A stretch of DNA of 59,978 nt from an uncultured Saprospiraceae bacterium. Lineage in GTDB: Bacteria; Bacteroidota; Bacteroidia; Chitinophagales; Saprospiraceae. Made by a program: the position numbers and the translations under genes. The notes under the pieces were generated by a model. That model saw only the letters and a program-made list of their open reading frames with translations. It ran no database searches and was not told the origin of the DNA. The stretch is from positions 1-59,978 of the forward strand of contig CALEAC010000052.1 of the NCBI GenBank assembly GCA_937944095.1, written 5' to 3'. Shown here piece by piece: positions 8,995-16,687 of this stretch (position 1 is its first letter; each line of letters opens with the position of its first letter).

Positions 8995-9873
8995 CTATTG
9001 TCCTTCGTATAGGGCAATTTTAATTGCTTCAGCAGGCAAGTCATTTTTTAACTTTTGCTTTGCCATCTTGTGGTAATAATCATTCTCTTGATGCTGAGGC
9101 AGATGGTTCTTTTTGGCATATTCTATAATCTCAGTTATATCTGGTAAGTATTCTAGCGCTGCAAATCTCGTGAGATCATTTCCTGTAAAGACCTTACTCC
9201 TCAGTAATTGTTCTGGCAAGCCATCAAATCCTAATGGTTCTAACTTGACGGGTTGATACACAGAGAATACGTTATCACCATTCACGCTGATATAATTCGT
9301 TCGGCCTAATCGACCGACAGTATGATACTTTTGAGGATCTATTCGCCTTAGATCGTCATCCATGATCTCTTTAGATACGTGGAAACGGACAACTCTACAG
9401 ATAACCAATTGGGCTGCACCTGCTTTGTTTCCTAGTGCAAGTATATCCTGAACAATGCACTCCATTTGCACGACAGCTTCTTTGACACGTGGTGGTGATA
9501 TTATTTCTGAATCTAACATGGTCAGGCCACTTTTGGTAAACTCTGAAATATCTGCATCGAACTCAACAGAACACAAAGCCATCTGACGGACGATAGGGTA
9601 AGACACAAGATTGATGACACATTCTCGATGAGTTGTTACATTTCTGAGGGTATCTTTTTGCTTTGCAGGTTGACCGATCAGATTAGCTGAAAAAATCATT
9701 ATGGGAGGCGAGGAACTGAAGGCGTTGAAAAAACTGTAAGGGGCCAGATTAAAGTTACCCTTCTCACTCTGTGAACTGACGAGTGCAATAGGCCTAGGAG
9801 AAACAGCACCTATAACATACTGGTGCAGGTCTTTTTTGGAAATAGTTTGTGGGTCGAAGGAAAGGAAAGACAT
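8995..9873 (-). CDS. Flavin reductase family protein (FMN-binding split barrel)
   Basis: Protein of 292 residues of the DIM6/NTAB (flavin reductase-like) family. The N-terminal two thirds carry the FMN-binding split barrel: YVIGAVSPRPIALVSS, NLAPYSFFNAFSSSPP and the nucleotide-contacting KDTLRNV and ECVINLVS segments. The C-terminal 90 residues are helical, as in the longer Bacteroidota and alphaproteobacterial members. Family members reduce flavin or act as FMN-dependent oxidoreductases; the substrate is unknown. The start codon is buried in a perfect 10-bp hairpin (9872-9898), which could control translation. recA follows after 105 bp. Confidence 0.85.
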   Translation of the reverse strand: MSFLSFDPQTISKKDLHQYVIGAVSPRPIALVSSQSEKGNFNLAPYSFFNAFSSSPPIMIFSANLIGQPAKQKDTLRNVTTHRECVINLVSYPIVRQMALCSVEFDADISEFTKSGLTMLDSEIISPPRVKEAVVQMECIVQDILALGNKAGAAQLVICRVVRFHVSKEIMDDDLRRIDPQKYHTVGRLGRTNYISVNGDNVFSVYQPVKLEPLGFDGLPEQLLRSKVFTGNDLTRFAALEYLPDITEIIEYAKKNHLPQHQENDYYHKMAKQKLKNDLPAEAIKIALYEGQ

Positions 9874-9898
9874 ATTGATGCGTTTAGAGCATCAATAT
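9872..9898 (-). promoter_or_regulatory. Perfect inverted repeat over the flavin reductase start codon
   Basis: ATATTGATGC (9872-9881) and GCATCAATAT (9889-9898) form a 10-bp perfect dyad with a 7-nt spacer. On the mRNA the 3' arm contains the first two bases of the ATG start codon. It could be an RNA hairpin that blocks initiation, or a protein-binding operator. Confidence 0.55.
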
Positions 9899-10109
9899 TA
9901 AGTGTTTTATAGCCCAAGGCCTATTTAGACACGACGATGACGGCAGATATAATCATCAGGACTGGCATTCTAATTAGTGCAATCTTCCTCAAACGCTATG
10001 TCCTCATTGAAAGAAACTAACTACCATTTCATTAAGTAAGTCATCTCTAATCATGCTCGCATCAGCTCATGGATTTTTTTATATAGGAGTAGAATCATCC
10101 CAGACTTAA

Positions 10110-13100
10110 TTATCTCTTCAGATAAGTACTTTCGAAGAATTGTCTGTACTTGGCCGTACTTCTTTGTTTTACAACTTCACGATAATTTTTCTGAGTTGCT
10201 GCGAAAATATCGTAGCCTACAGTAGCGCCTGCTTGCCTCTTAGTCGATCTCTGGATGAAGATGTCCTTGTTCTTCTCAGAACCATCATAGTAAGCCATGG
10301 CTTTCTCGCTATTTTCAAATGACCTTATAAGTATGATATGAGACCTCTTGGTCGGATCTAAGGTGATGTTGCTAATCTTAAGATTATCTCTTCTGTGATA
10401 TTCCTTATTATAATCAGAGATGGCAATCTTGATATCCTGTAATTCCATCTGGGACTTTTCGTAGACTACGACAAAGACATAATGTAACTGATCATTATCT
10501 AAGGAGAAACTAGCTTCATCTTCTTCGAAGAGTATCTCATCGAAGGCTTCAGAATCCCCTTTTAGAAATCGCAATATCTCCTTTGCTCTAACTTCTTCTG
10601 GTGTGTTCTTATGTCTTCTTATCAGTTGCTCTAGCTCTTTGACATATCTTTCTTTTCCTTCTATACTGCCATGACTCATTGCACCTAATAGATCGAACTT
10701 AGGGTCGAACTCTTCATTCTCATCATAGATCTTGCCTTTTTCATCTATTCTATCTAGGACAATATCATATTTTCTTTTCTGGAATAGCTCATAGGTTTTT
10801 TCGTAGAAGACGGCTATGGTCTTTTTGGCTAAAGTAGAATTCGACATGCCTGGATTCATGGCAAGCTCTGTGAATTTGGAATCAGGATAGTCTGCAGCAA
10901 GTTGTTTTTTCACTTGTTCCGCTGTGACGAAATTATCCATATCCATGTGATTGAGATATAGGTAGTATAGTGCCTCATCTCTTTTTTTGTATTTAGGAAA
11001 TTCCTTGACCAGACGATCTAGAGCTGCTATGGATTTCTCGTAATTACGGAGTCTATCACGGAACTGTATTCCTAAGGCGAAGAGAGCCATTTCTGTTTCG
11101 TTCTGAATAGATTCTTTCTGTGCAGGAGAGCGAGGAACATCTCTTAAGAACTCATTGATATCTTTATCAGTGACTGAAACTTCTTCTTTCTCAGTGCTGT
11201 CATCATCATCTGAAATGCTGACGTCAGTTCTAAGTGAGCGTCTCCAGTTATCTTCTATTTTCCGCGTACTGCCCCAGTTTTTTGTGAATTCAGCTTTGCC
11301 CTGGTTGAGAGATATTGGGTTGTAGGCGAAAAAATTACTTCTTCCAGATCCGAGCTGACTATTATTACCGCCAGAACTGGCAAATACATTTCTCTTAGGT
11401 ACATCTGGGGAATCTGTTTTTTCAGCTGCTACAGCTTTCTGTTCTTCTAATTCCTCTCTAGCAAATGCCCTAAGGTCGGAGTCACTCATCTTAGTTAACC
11501 TCATGAGGCTATCATTGAGTTCTACGATTTCTATGTTATTAGCAATCTCTGTTAGACTTTTAGATAGCCGTTCTACAGTTCTGTATCTCTCATCAGTGAG
11601 TGCCATGAGCTTAAGCGCATTATCGTAATTATCCTTAGCCTTCTTATAGAGTCCTTTTTCGAAAAGCAACTCTGCTAATTTGTAATAAGCTTCTAGTTTT
11701 ACATTGGGGCTACCGCCAGCTGAGGCGATCGAAGATTCAAAGTCAGCAATGGCTCCATCGACATCACCACTATTGAGTTTGACATCTGCCATCGTAAAGA
11801 AGAGCTGATCACTAAAAGGGTCGTTCTTAGCTTCGCCATTCATCTTTTCTAGTCTAGCAAAGGCTTTTTCTTTAGTGATCTGGCCGTTTTTATAAGACAA
11901 TTTGAGTTCGTTGAGTTCTGCATTGAACTTCAGTTCGTAGTTAGGACTGAGCTTTCTTGCATTCTTATATTCCTGATAAGCCATCGTCGAGTTCCCAGTC
12001 TGCTCGAACAACTGTCCTCGGATAAAGGCGTATCGGGCCTTAAGGTTCTTGTCTTTTTCTTTGGCAATAGCTGTCTCTAGATAGATCAGTGCATCCTCTT
12101 CTTCGCCTGATTTCATCATCAGATGCGCTTGAGCAGCAGGTATCTTATTAGCTAGGTTTTCGTCGAGTGGCGATGTCCCATTTAGGCGGTCAAAAATATA
12201 CTTTGCAGCTGAGTATCTCTCCGTTTCAGTATAAGTTCGTGCTAACCAGTAGAGTCCTTCGTAGTAAGCTGTTTTGTTTTTGAAGATGGCACCTTCACCT
12301 TGTGGTCTTTCTGTTTTATTCTTTTTCTCTTCCTCTTCTTTTTTTAATTCTTCTTTCTTCTTGTCGTATGCTTCTTCTTCCTTTCGCTTTTTCTCTGCTT
12401 CCTCTTTTTGAGCCTTGCGTGCATCAGCTGCGATATCTACTGCTTTGTCTTCTGTTTTATTTTTCTTATAGGAGGACCTGCTGGTTCTACCTTTCTTACG
12501 TCTTTCCTTCGCCTTTTTTTCTCTTTCTTTTTGTTCTGCTTCTCGCTTCTTTTTCTCTCTTTTTCGTTGTTCTTCTCTTTCTTTGTCAGCTTCCTTTCTC
12601 TCTTCGTCAGCTTCTTTTCTTTTTTGTTTCTGTTCTTTGGATCTTTCCTTAGAAGATTTTTTCTTCAGTTTAGCTTTCCTATACTCTCTACCATACGGAT
12701 TCTTAGGATCGAACTCCTCTTCGAAAAACTGTAATGTTTCTTCAGCTGCTGCATAATCTTGTTTCAGGTATTGAGCTTTGGCCATAAGGACATAGCAGTC
12801 ATCTACATAATTGCTGAATTCATGGATAGTGGCGACTGTGATGACCTTCTCTATAGCCTTATCTACTTTAGGAGCTATGGCTGTTGGGTTGCTTATATCG
12901 ACGTATTCGAATACGGGCAGAATTTTATTGTAGTTATTATCCTGCATCTCCTCGAGATCTAGCATGGTCTCTGCCATGAGTTCTTGAGCGTTGAAATAGG
13001 CATTGTACTTGGATGTGGTGTTGTGGTATAATGCCTTTATACCTTTATTATCATCCTTTGATCTAGTGGTCGAGCATGCGCTGGCCATACAAATCAAGAC

Positions 13101-13133
13101 TATCAATATCACTGGACTCTGAAACTTATTCAC
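10110..13133 (-). CDS. porW: Type IX secretion TPR lipoprotein PorW/SprE
   Basis: Large TPR lipoprotein (1007 residues) matching PorW of Porphyromonas and SprE of Flavobacterium, a periplasmic lipoprotein needed for type IX secretion (and gliding where present). The signal peptide ends at lipobox MASAC; the family's N-terminal signature follows (LYHNTTSKYNAYFNAQELM), then TPR pairs over most of the chain. Residues about 152-276 form a K/E/R-rich linker that is probably disordered or coiled coil. It starts at GTG (13131-13133): no in-frame ATG exists before an upstream stop, and the next ATG is inside the signal peptide. A type IX-sorted hydrolase at 56019 is a likely client of the system. Confidence 0.87.
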   Translation of the reverse strand: MNKFQSPVILIVLICMASACSTTRSKDDNKGIKALYHNTTSKYNAYFNAQELMAETMLDLEEMQDNNYNKILPVFEYVDISNPTAIAPKVDKAIEKVITVATIHEFSNYVDDCYVLMAKAQYLKQDYAAAEETLQFFEEEFDPKNPYGREYRKAKLKKKSSKERSKEQKQKRKEADEERKEADKEREEQRKREKKKREAEQKEREKKAKERRKKGRTSRSSYKKNKTEDKAVDIAADARKAQKEEAEKKRKEEEAYDKKKEELKKEEEEKKNKTERPQGEGAIFKNKTAYYEGLYWLARTYTETERYSAAKYIFDRLNGTSPLDENLANKIPAAQAHLMMKSGEEEDALIYLETAIAKEKDKNLKARYAFIRGQLFEQTGNSTMAYQEYKNARKLSPNYELKFNAELNELKLSYKNGQITKEKAFARLEKMNGEAKNDPFSDQLFFTMADVKLNSGDVDGAIADFESSIASAGGSPNVKLEAYYKLAELLFEKGLYKKAKDNYDNALKLMALTDERYRTVERLSKSLTEIANNIEIVELNDSLMRLTKMSDSDLRAFAREELEEQKAVAAEKTDSPDVPKRNVFASSGGNNSQLGSGRSNFFAYNPISLNQGKAEFTKNWGSTRKIEDNWRRSLRTDVSISDDDDSTEKEEVSVTDKDINEFLRDVPRSPAQKESIQNETEMALFALGIQFRDRLRNYEKSIAALDRLVKEFPKYKKRDEALYYLYLNHMDMDNFVTAEQVKKQLAADYPDSKFTELAMNPGMSNSTLAKKTIAVFYEKTYELFQKRKYDIVLDRIDEKGKIYDENEEFDPKFDLLGAMSHGSIEGKERYVKELEQLIRRHKNTPEEVRAKEILRFLKGDSEAFDEILFEEDEASFSLDNDQLHYVFVVVYEKSQMELQDIKIAISDYNKEYHRRDNLKISNITLDPTKRSHIILIRSFENSEKAMAYYDGSEKNKDIFIQRSTKRQAGATVGYDIFAATQKNYREVVKQRSTAKYRQFFESTYLKR

Positions 13134-13294
13134 GACGACTAGGAGGATTTTAGAAAGAAATTAAGGAGATACTCGTTGCAAGAGGTTGGTATGAAAAGCT
13201 AATATGTTGATTATAAACGCCTTGTAAGCGCATTATATTTTATTTCTATTGGCTTCTCAACAATGAATCCTCTTGCAGTTGTAGGTTGGAATCA

Positions 13295-13302
13295 CAAAAA
13301 TA
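13295..13302 (-). promoter_or_regulatory. Candidate -7 element of porW
   Basis: Minus strand TATTTTTG matches TAnnTTTG. It is 161 bp before the GTG start, so the leader would be long; no well-spaced TTG was found. Confidence 0.35.
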
Positions 13303-13423
13303 AAGCTAAATCAACTGTGAATACCATTATTATACCAACGCCAGACCTTGATTAGGCGCTAACCACCTAACAACCAATTACTTAGATAAGGGGTAGATTA
13401 ACTGGACTTATAGTCAGAAATCT

Positions 13424-13431
13424 TAGTTTTG
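13424..13431 (+). promoter_or_regulatory. -7 element of the M23 peptidase gene
   Basis: TAGTTTTG matches TAnnTTTG and lies 28 nt before the ATG at 13460, giving a leader of about 20 nt. Confidence 0.5.
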
Positions 13432-13459
13432 TAATTAATATCCTTATGTATCAAGAGAT

Positions 13460-14266
13460 ATGTCAGAAGCCAAAGAAAGAAAGAGCAGTATAGCCCAGAA
13501 AATGACGAAGACCTATCGGGTCGTATTTTTGGATGAAGATACCCTGGGAGAAGTCCGATCGGGACGAATTTCCGGCAATGGAATCATGCTTGGGATACTG
13601 GGGTTTATGCTATTAACGGGATTGCTTACTTTTTTCTTGGTCTCTTATACACCACTTAGGCATCTTATTCCTGGATATGCTGAGATCAATAACAATCGCT
13701 CATATATGGAGCTTAGGAAGAAGCTAGAAGAGATAGAGGACCAACTAGATGATCAGCAAGTCTACACAGATGGCCTTAAGAACATATTCAATCCTTCAGG
13801 ACAAATGGTCAAAGCGATGGAAGGCAACATGCTTTCTAATCAGAGCCAAAGTATTAATGGTTCGGTTAATGCGACAACTTCCATGGCAGATTATTTCTTC
13901 TGTCCACCACTTCAGGGAGAAGTCAGTGCTGCATTCGATGCTTCTAACAAGCACTTCGGTGTCGATATAGTCGCGGCAAAAGATAGTCCGGTCAAGGCGA
14001 TTCTAGATGGTATAATCATCTCCGCAGATTGGTCTGTCAAGACTGGGAATACCATCAGTATACAGCATAGTCATGACCTCATTTCGGTCTATAAGCATAA
14101 CTCTACTTTATTGAAAAAAGTAGGACAAAAAGTAGTGGCCTGCGAGGCAATTGCCATCATCGGTAATAGTGGTGTACTGACTAATGGTCCTCATGTCCAC
14201 TTTGAGATATGGAACAATGGAGAAGCCGTCGATCCCCTGAAATATATCATCCTAGAGAATACTTAA
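13460..14266 (+). CDS. Membrane-anchored M23 (LytM) peptidoglycan endopeptidase
   Basis: Envelope peptidase of 268 residues. A basic cytoplasmic N-terminus (1-41) is followed by one membrane helix (about 42-63), a short coiled coil (about 78-102) and a C-terminal M23 domain. Zinc ligands are intact: H165 and D169 in HFGVD, and H247 in HVHFE, with the second catalytic histidine H245; so it is predicted active, unlike LytM-type activators that have lost these residues. Family members cut peptide cross-links in peptidoglycan. The gene stands alone, with its own promoter element. Confidence 0.88.
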   Translation: MSEAKERKSSIAQKMTKTYRVVFLDEDTLGEVRSGRISGNGIMLGILGFMLLTGLLTFFLVSYTPLRHLIPGYAEINNNRSYMELRKKLEEIEDQLDDQQVYTDGLKNIFNPSGQMVKAMEGNMLSNQSQSINGSVNATTSMADYFFCPPLQGEVSAAFDASNKHFGVDIVAAKDSPVKAILDGIIISADWSVKTGNTISIQHSHDLISVYKHNSTLLKKVGQKVVACEAIAIIGNSGVLTNGPHVHFEIWNNGEAVDPLKYIILENT

Positions 14267-14302
14267 AATCACCGAAAGTCGGACAGACTCGATAGCGCAC
14301 TA

Positions 14303-15217
14303 TCAAACCTTATTTTCCAAAACATTATGGAGAGCTGGAATGAGTTCTGGATAGAGAAAGGTATGTCCTTGCTCCAACAAGCGCTTGGGGATGACCCGCA
14401 TACTCGTGGTTAGCATAGTGGCCATTTCACCTAGAGCCAGTTTCAGTGCAAATTCAGGTACCGGCAGTATGAGGCCGATCCCATTCTTTGCTGTTTTGAG
14501 TGAGATGGCGAGCTGCTTAATCGTCACAGGTGTTGGACTCGTCGCATTATATACACCAGTATAAGCCTGGTCAGTTATAGCCTTATCGATGATGTGACAG
14601 ATGTCATCTATATGTATGCAACTGTAATAGGCAGAACCATTGCCGAAGTACCCATATTGACCGAATCGGGCTGGCTTAAGCATTTCTTTGAGGGCACCGC
14701 CCTTAGTGGATAAGACAATACCTATCCTGAGCAGCATGGGTCGGTCTGTCAGGTCCATCAGGTCTCGTTGTCTTTCTTCCCAGGTGCTTGTTACCTCTGC
14801 AAGGAAACCGACGCCAGCATCATCTGCCTCTGTCATGATATCTGGTCCTCTTTCACCGTAATAACCGATTGCTGATGCACCGATATAAAGTTGTGTTCTT
14901 TTTCCTGCCTGTATCATTCCAGCCTTAAGTGTGGCGATACTGTCTAGTCTGCTCGCTAGAATTTCCTGCTTCCTAGCAGTAGTCCAACGCTTATCTGCGA
15001 TACCAGCCCCGGCAAGGTTAATGATGATACTGACATCCTCGAAACAAGCTAGATCTATTTCTTTATTAGCTGGGTCCCAACCGAAATAAGAAATTGTGGT
15101 GGTTTGTGGCCTAGGTCTTCTCGTCAGTATATGGAAGCGATGTCCACTGTCTGCTAGATAGCTAGTTAGCCTGTTTCCGATGAGACCTGTTCCTCCTGCA
15201 ATCAGTATTGTTGCCAT
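14303..15217 (-). CDS. TIGR01777-type NAD(P)-dependent epimerase
   Basis: Short-chain dehydrogenase-like protein of 304 residues (SDR39U1/YfcH type). The dinucleotide-binding motif is at the N-terminus (ILIAGGTGLIGNRL), followed by the family-specific stretches IINLAGAGIADKRWT, ASAIGYYGERG and a C-terminal DUF1731-like tail (KLALGEMATMLTTSMRVIPKRL). The substrate is not known for the family. It is last in a leftward operon: thioesterase (16156-15755), acetyltransferase after 4 bp, then this gene after 44 bp. Confidence 0.88.
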   Translation of the reverse strand: MATILIAGGTGLIGNRLTSYLADSGHRFHILTRRPRPQTTTISYFGWDPANKEIDLACFEDVSIIINLAGAGIADKRWTTARKQEILASRLDSIATLKAGMIQAGKRTQLYIGASAIGYYGERGPDIMTEADDAGVGFLAEVTSTWEERQRDLMDLTDRPMLLRIGIVLSTKGGALKEMLKPARFGQYGYFGNGSAYYSCIHIDDICHIIDKAITDQAYTGVYNATSPTPVTIKQLAISLKTAKNGIGLILPVPEFALKLALGEMATMLTTSMRVIPKRLLEQGHTFLYPELIPALHNVLENKV

Positions 15218-15261
15218 GACATACTAAATGATATACAATGCAGGAAGTTCATTGTTCAGGT

Positions 15262-15750
15262 TTACAAAGACCTAATATAGAAAGTATCACAACCGCTATG
15301 TCCAGTATGACCTTGCTGTGCAGGTAGTTTTTCGAAGCCATATTTCTTATAGAGCTGGTTCGCTCTTTGCATTCTGTCTACAGTTTCGAGGTAGCATTTT
15401 TTATAACCAAGCTTCTTTGCATCATCCAGTAGAGTCTCCATGAGCTGTCGACCATACCCCTTAGCTCGGAGTTCAGGATAAAAGTACATCTTTTTCAGTT
15501 CGCAGGTATCAGCTGCGCCTCCTTCTAAGGGTGCTATACCACCGCAACCCAAAACCTTATCACCATCAGTTATAATATAGAATACAGAAGAGGCATGATT
15601 ATAAGCCTCATACATCCTATCTACTTCTGGGTCAGAGATAGAGAATCCATCGCCGATACACTGATAGGACGTCATTACGTCTCTGATAACTTGAGCGACT
15701 TGAGGATTGTCTTCTTTTCTTATCGGTCTGAGAACGAACTGGGAATACAT
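15262..15750 (-). CDS. GNAT family N-acetyltransferase
   Basis: Single-domain acetyltransferase of 162 residues. The acetyl-CoA pyrophosphate loop is clear (RAKGYGRQLMETLL), preceded by the beta-4 strand CELKKMYFYPELR and followed by GYKKCYLETVDRMQRANQLYKKYGF. Acceptor substrate unknown. It lies 4 bp after the thioesterase gene and 44 bp before the epimerase gene, so it is the middle gene of that operon. Confidence 0.87.
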   Translation of the reverse strand: MYSQFVLRPIRKEDNPQVAQVIRDVMTSYQCIGDGFSISDPEVDRMYEAYNHASSVFYIITDGDKVLGCGGIAPLEGGAADTCELKKMYFYPELRAKGYGRQLMETLLDDAKKLGYKKCYLETVDRMQRANQLYKKYGFEKLPAQQGHTGHSGCDTFYIRSL

Positions 15751-15754
15751 CTTA

Positions 15755-16156
15755 TTAATCGTTATAAGCCCAATTTAGGGGTAGTGGAGCTTTCATTCTT
15801 CTTTTAAAGTCGTAGGATACGATTTGTTGCTTAGAGATAGCCACTAGTTTATTTTGCTCCTTGCTGAAGATTTTAGTTTCCAAGATGATCCTATCATCCT
15901 GTATTTCTTTCCGCTCTATACCAATTAGTACAGTATCAGGAAAAGTGACAGGTCTTATATACTTACAATCTTGCCAAGCCACAACCGGTCCTATATTATC
16001 GTCATTTTTGATTCGACCATTGTTTAGACCTATAAAGTAAGCGACTCTTGCGCTTTCTACCCATCTTAGATACACGACATTATTGACATGCTGAGCTGCA
16101 TCCATATCTCCCCACTGAACATCTATATTCAAAATGATGTTATAATCGTCCAACAT
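15755..16156 (-). CDS. Hot-dog fold acyl-CoA thioesterase (4HBT/YbgC-like)
   Basis: Protein of 133 residues with the 4-hydroxybenzoyl-CoA thioesterase fold. The active-site segment is intact near the N-terminus: VQWGDMDAAQHVNNVVYLRW, with the aspartate followed by the helix that lines the CoA pocket. It hydrolyses acyl-CoA; the chain preference cannot be told. It is first in a three-gene operon, 24 nt after a TATCTTTG -7 element. Confidence 0.87.
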   Translation of the reverse strand: MLDDYNIILNIDVQWGDMDAAQHVNNVVYLRWVESARVAYFIGLNNGRIKNDDNIGPVVAWQDCKYIRPVTFPDTVLIGIERKEIQDDRIILETKIFSKEQNKLVAISKQQIVSYDFKRRMKAPLPLNWAYND

Positions 16157-16180
16157 AGTATAAACCTAATTTTATGTGGC

Positions 16181-16188
16181 CAAAGATA
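16181..16188 (-). promoter_or_regulatory. -7 element of the thioesterase/GNAT/epimerase operon
   Basis: Minus strand TATCTTTG matches TAnnTTTG and lies 24 nt before the ATG at 16156. No TTG at the expected spacing. Confidence 0.5.
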
Positions 16189-16318
16189 GGCGATTGCGAT
16201 GATAAGCATTGTGAATTACAAATATACCTTGCAGGTTATTTGAATTAATCCTAATTTTCAGTCAATTCTGGTCAAAGGACTATATTTAAGTAAGTTATTT
16301 GAAACAAACTAAGTAGTT

Positions 16319-16606
16319 ATGGATATTAAAGTAGAAAGAGACGTTATCGAAGGCAAGAACTATTTCGAGAGCTATGCTAGAGAATCATTGCAGAAGTATT
16401 TCAATTACTACCCATTTATTGAATCTATCAAAGTGTTTTTCAGAGGAAAGAATCACCCTTACAAAAAAATAAAGCTTCACATCAAATTAAAAGGCAAAGA
16501 CCTATTTGTACAAGGCACTGGCGCACGTCATGATTTAGCTTTGGATGTTGCAGCTAGTAAGCTAAGGACACAAGTAGAAAAGTATAAATCCAAAAGATTT
16601 AGTTAG
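16319..16606 (+). CDS. hpf: Short ribosome hibernation-promoting factor (HPF/RaiA family)
   Basis: Protein of 95 residues of the sigma-54-modulation/HPF family. It has the beta-alpha-beta-beta-beta-alpha pattern and ends in the family's second helix, with a conserved ARHDLALDVAASKLRTQVEKYK stretch (key residues A, D, A, D, A, L, Q, K, K) and basic surface patches. It lacks the C-terminal dimerisation domain of long HPF, so it is the short type that blocks the ribosomal mRNA channel in slow growth. It is 81 bp upstream of the ABC-F gene. No promoter match was found. Confidence 0.75.
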   Translation: MDIKVERDVIEGKNYFESYARESLQKYFNYYPFIESIKVFFRGKNHPYKKIKLHIKLKGKDLFVQGTGARHDLALDVAASKLRTQVEKYKSKRFS

Positions 16607-16687
16607 AATCGTCGCTAAGCCTAATAAGCTTAACATCTAGAATTATTGGTTAACTTGTCGCAAATAGACAAGTAAACTAACGACGCA

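Larger units (their letters stand above)
13134..13459. other. Divergent intergenic region between porW and the M23 peptidase gene
   Basis: 326 bp without a convincing gene on either strand. It holds a -7 element for each direction (minus 13295-13302, plus 13424-13431). The porW transcript would have a leader of about 150 nt. No RNA gene or strong hairpin was recognised. Confidence 0.6.

Noticed and set aside
9937-10020. 27-codon plus-strand frame with a hydrophobic centre, and a similar 23-codon frame on the minus strand
   Set aside because: Both strands give a hydrophobic frame from the same bases, neither has a promoter match, and both are too short to support.
12302-12734. Plus-strand open frames of over 100 codons rich in F, L and S
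   Set aside because: They are mirror translations of the K/E-rich linker of porW on the other strand; the polypyrimidine tract gives stop-free frames by composition.
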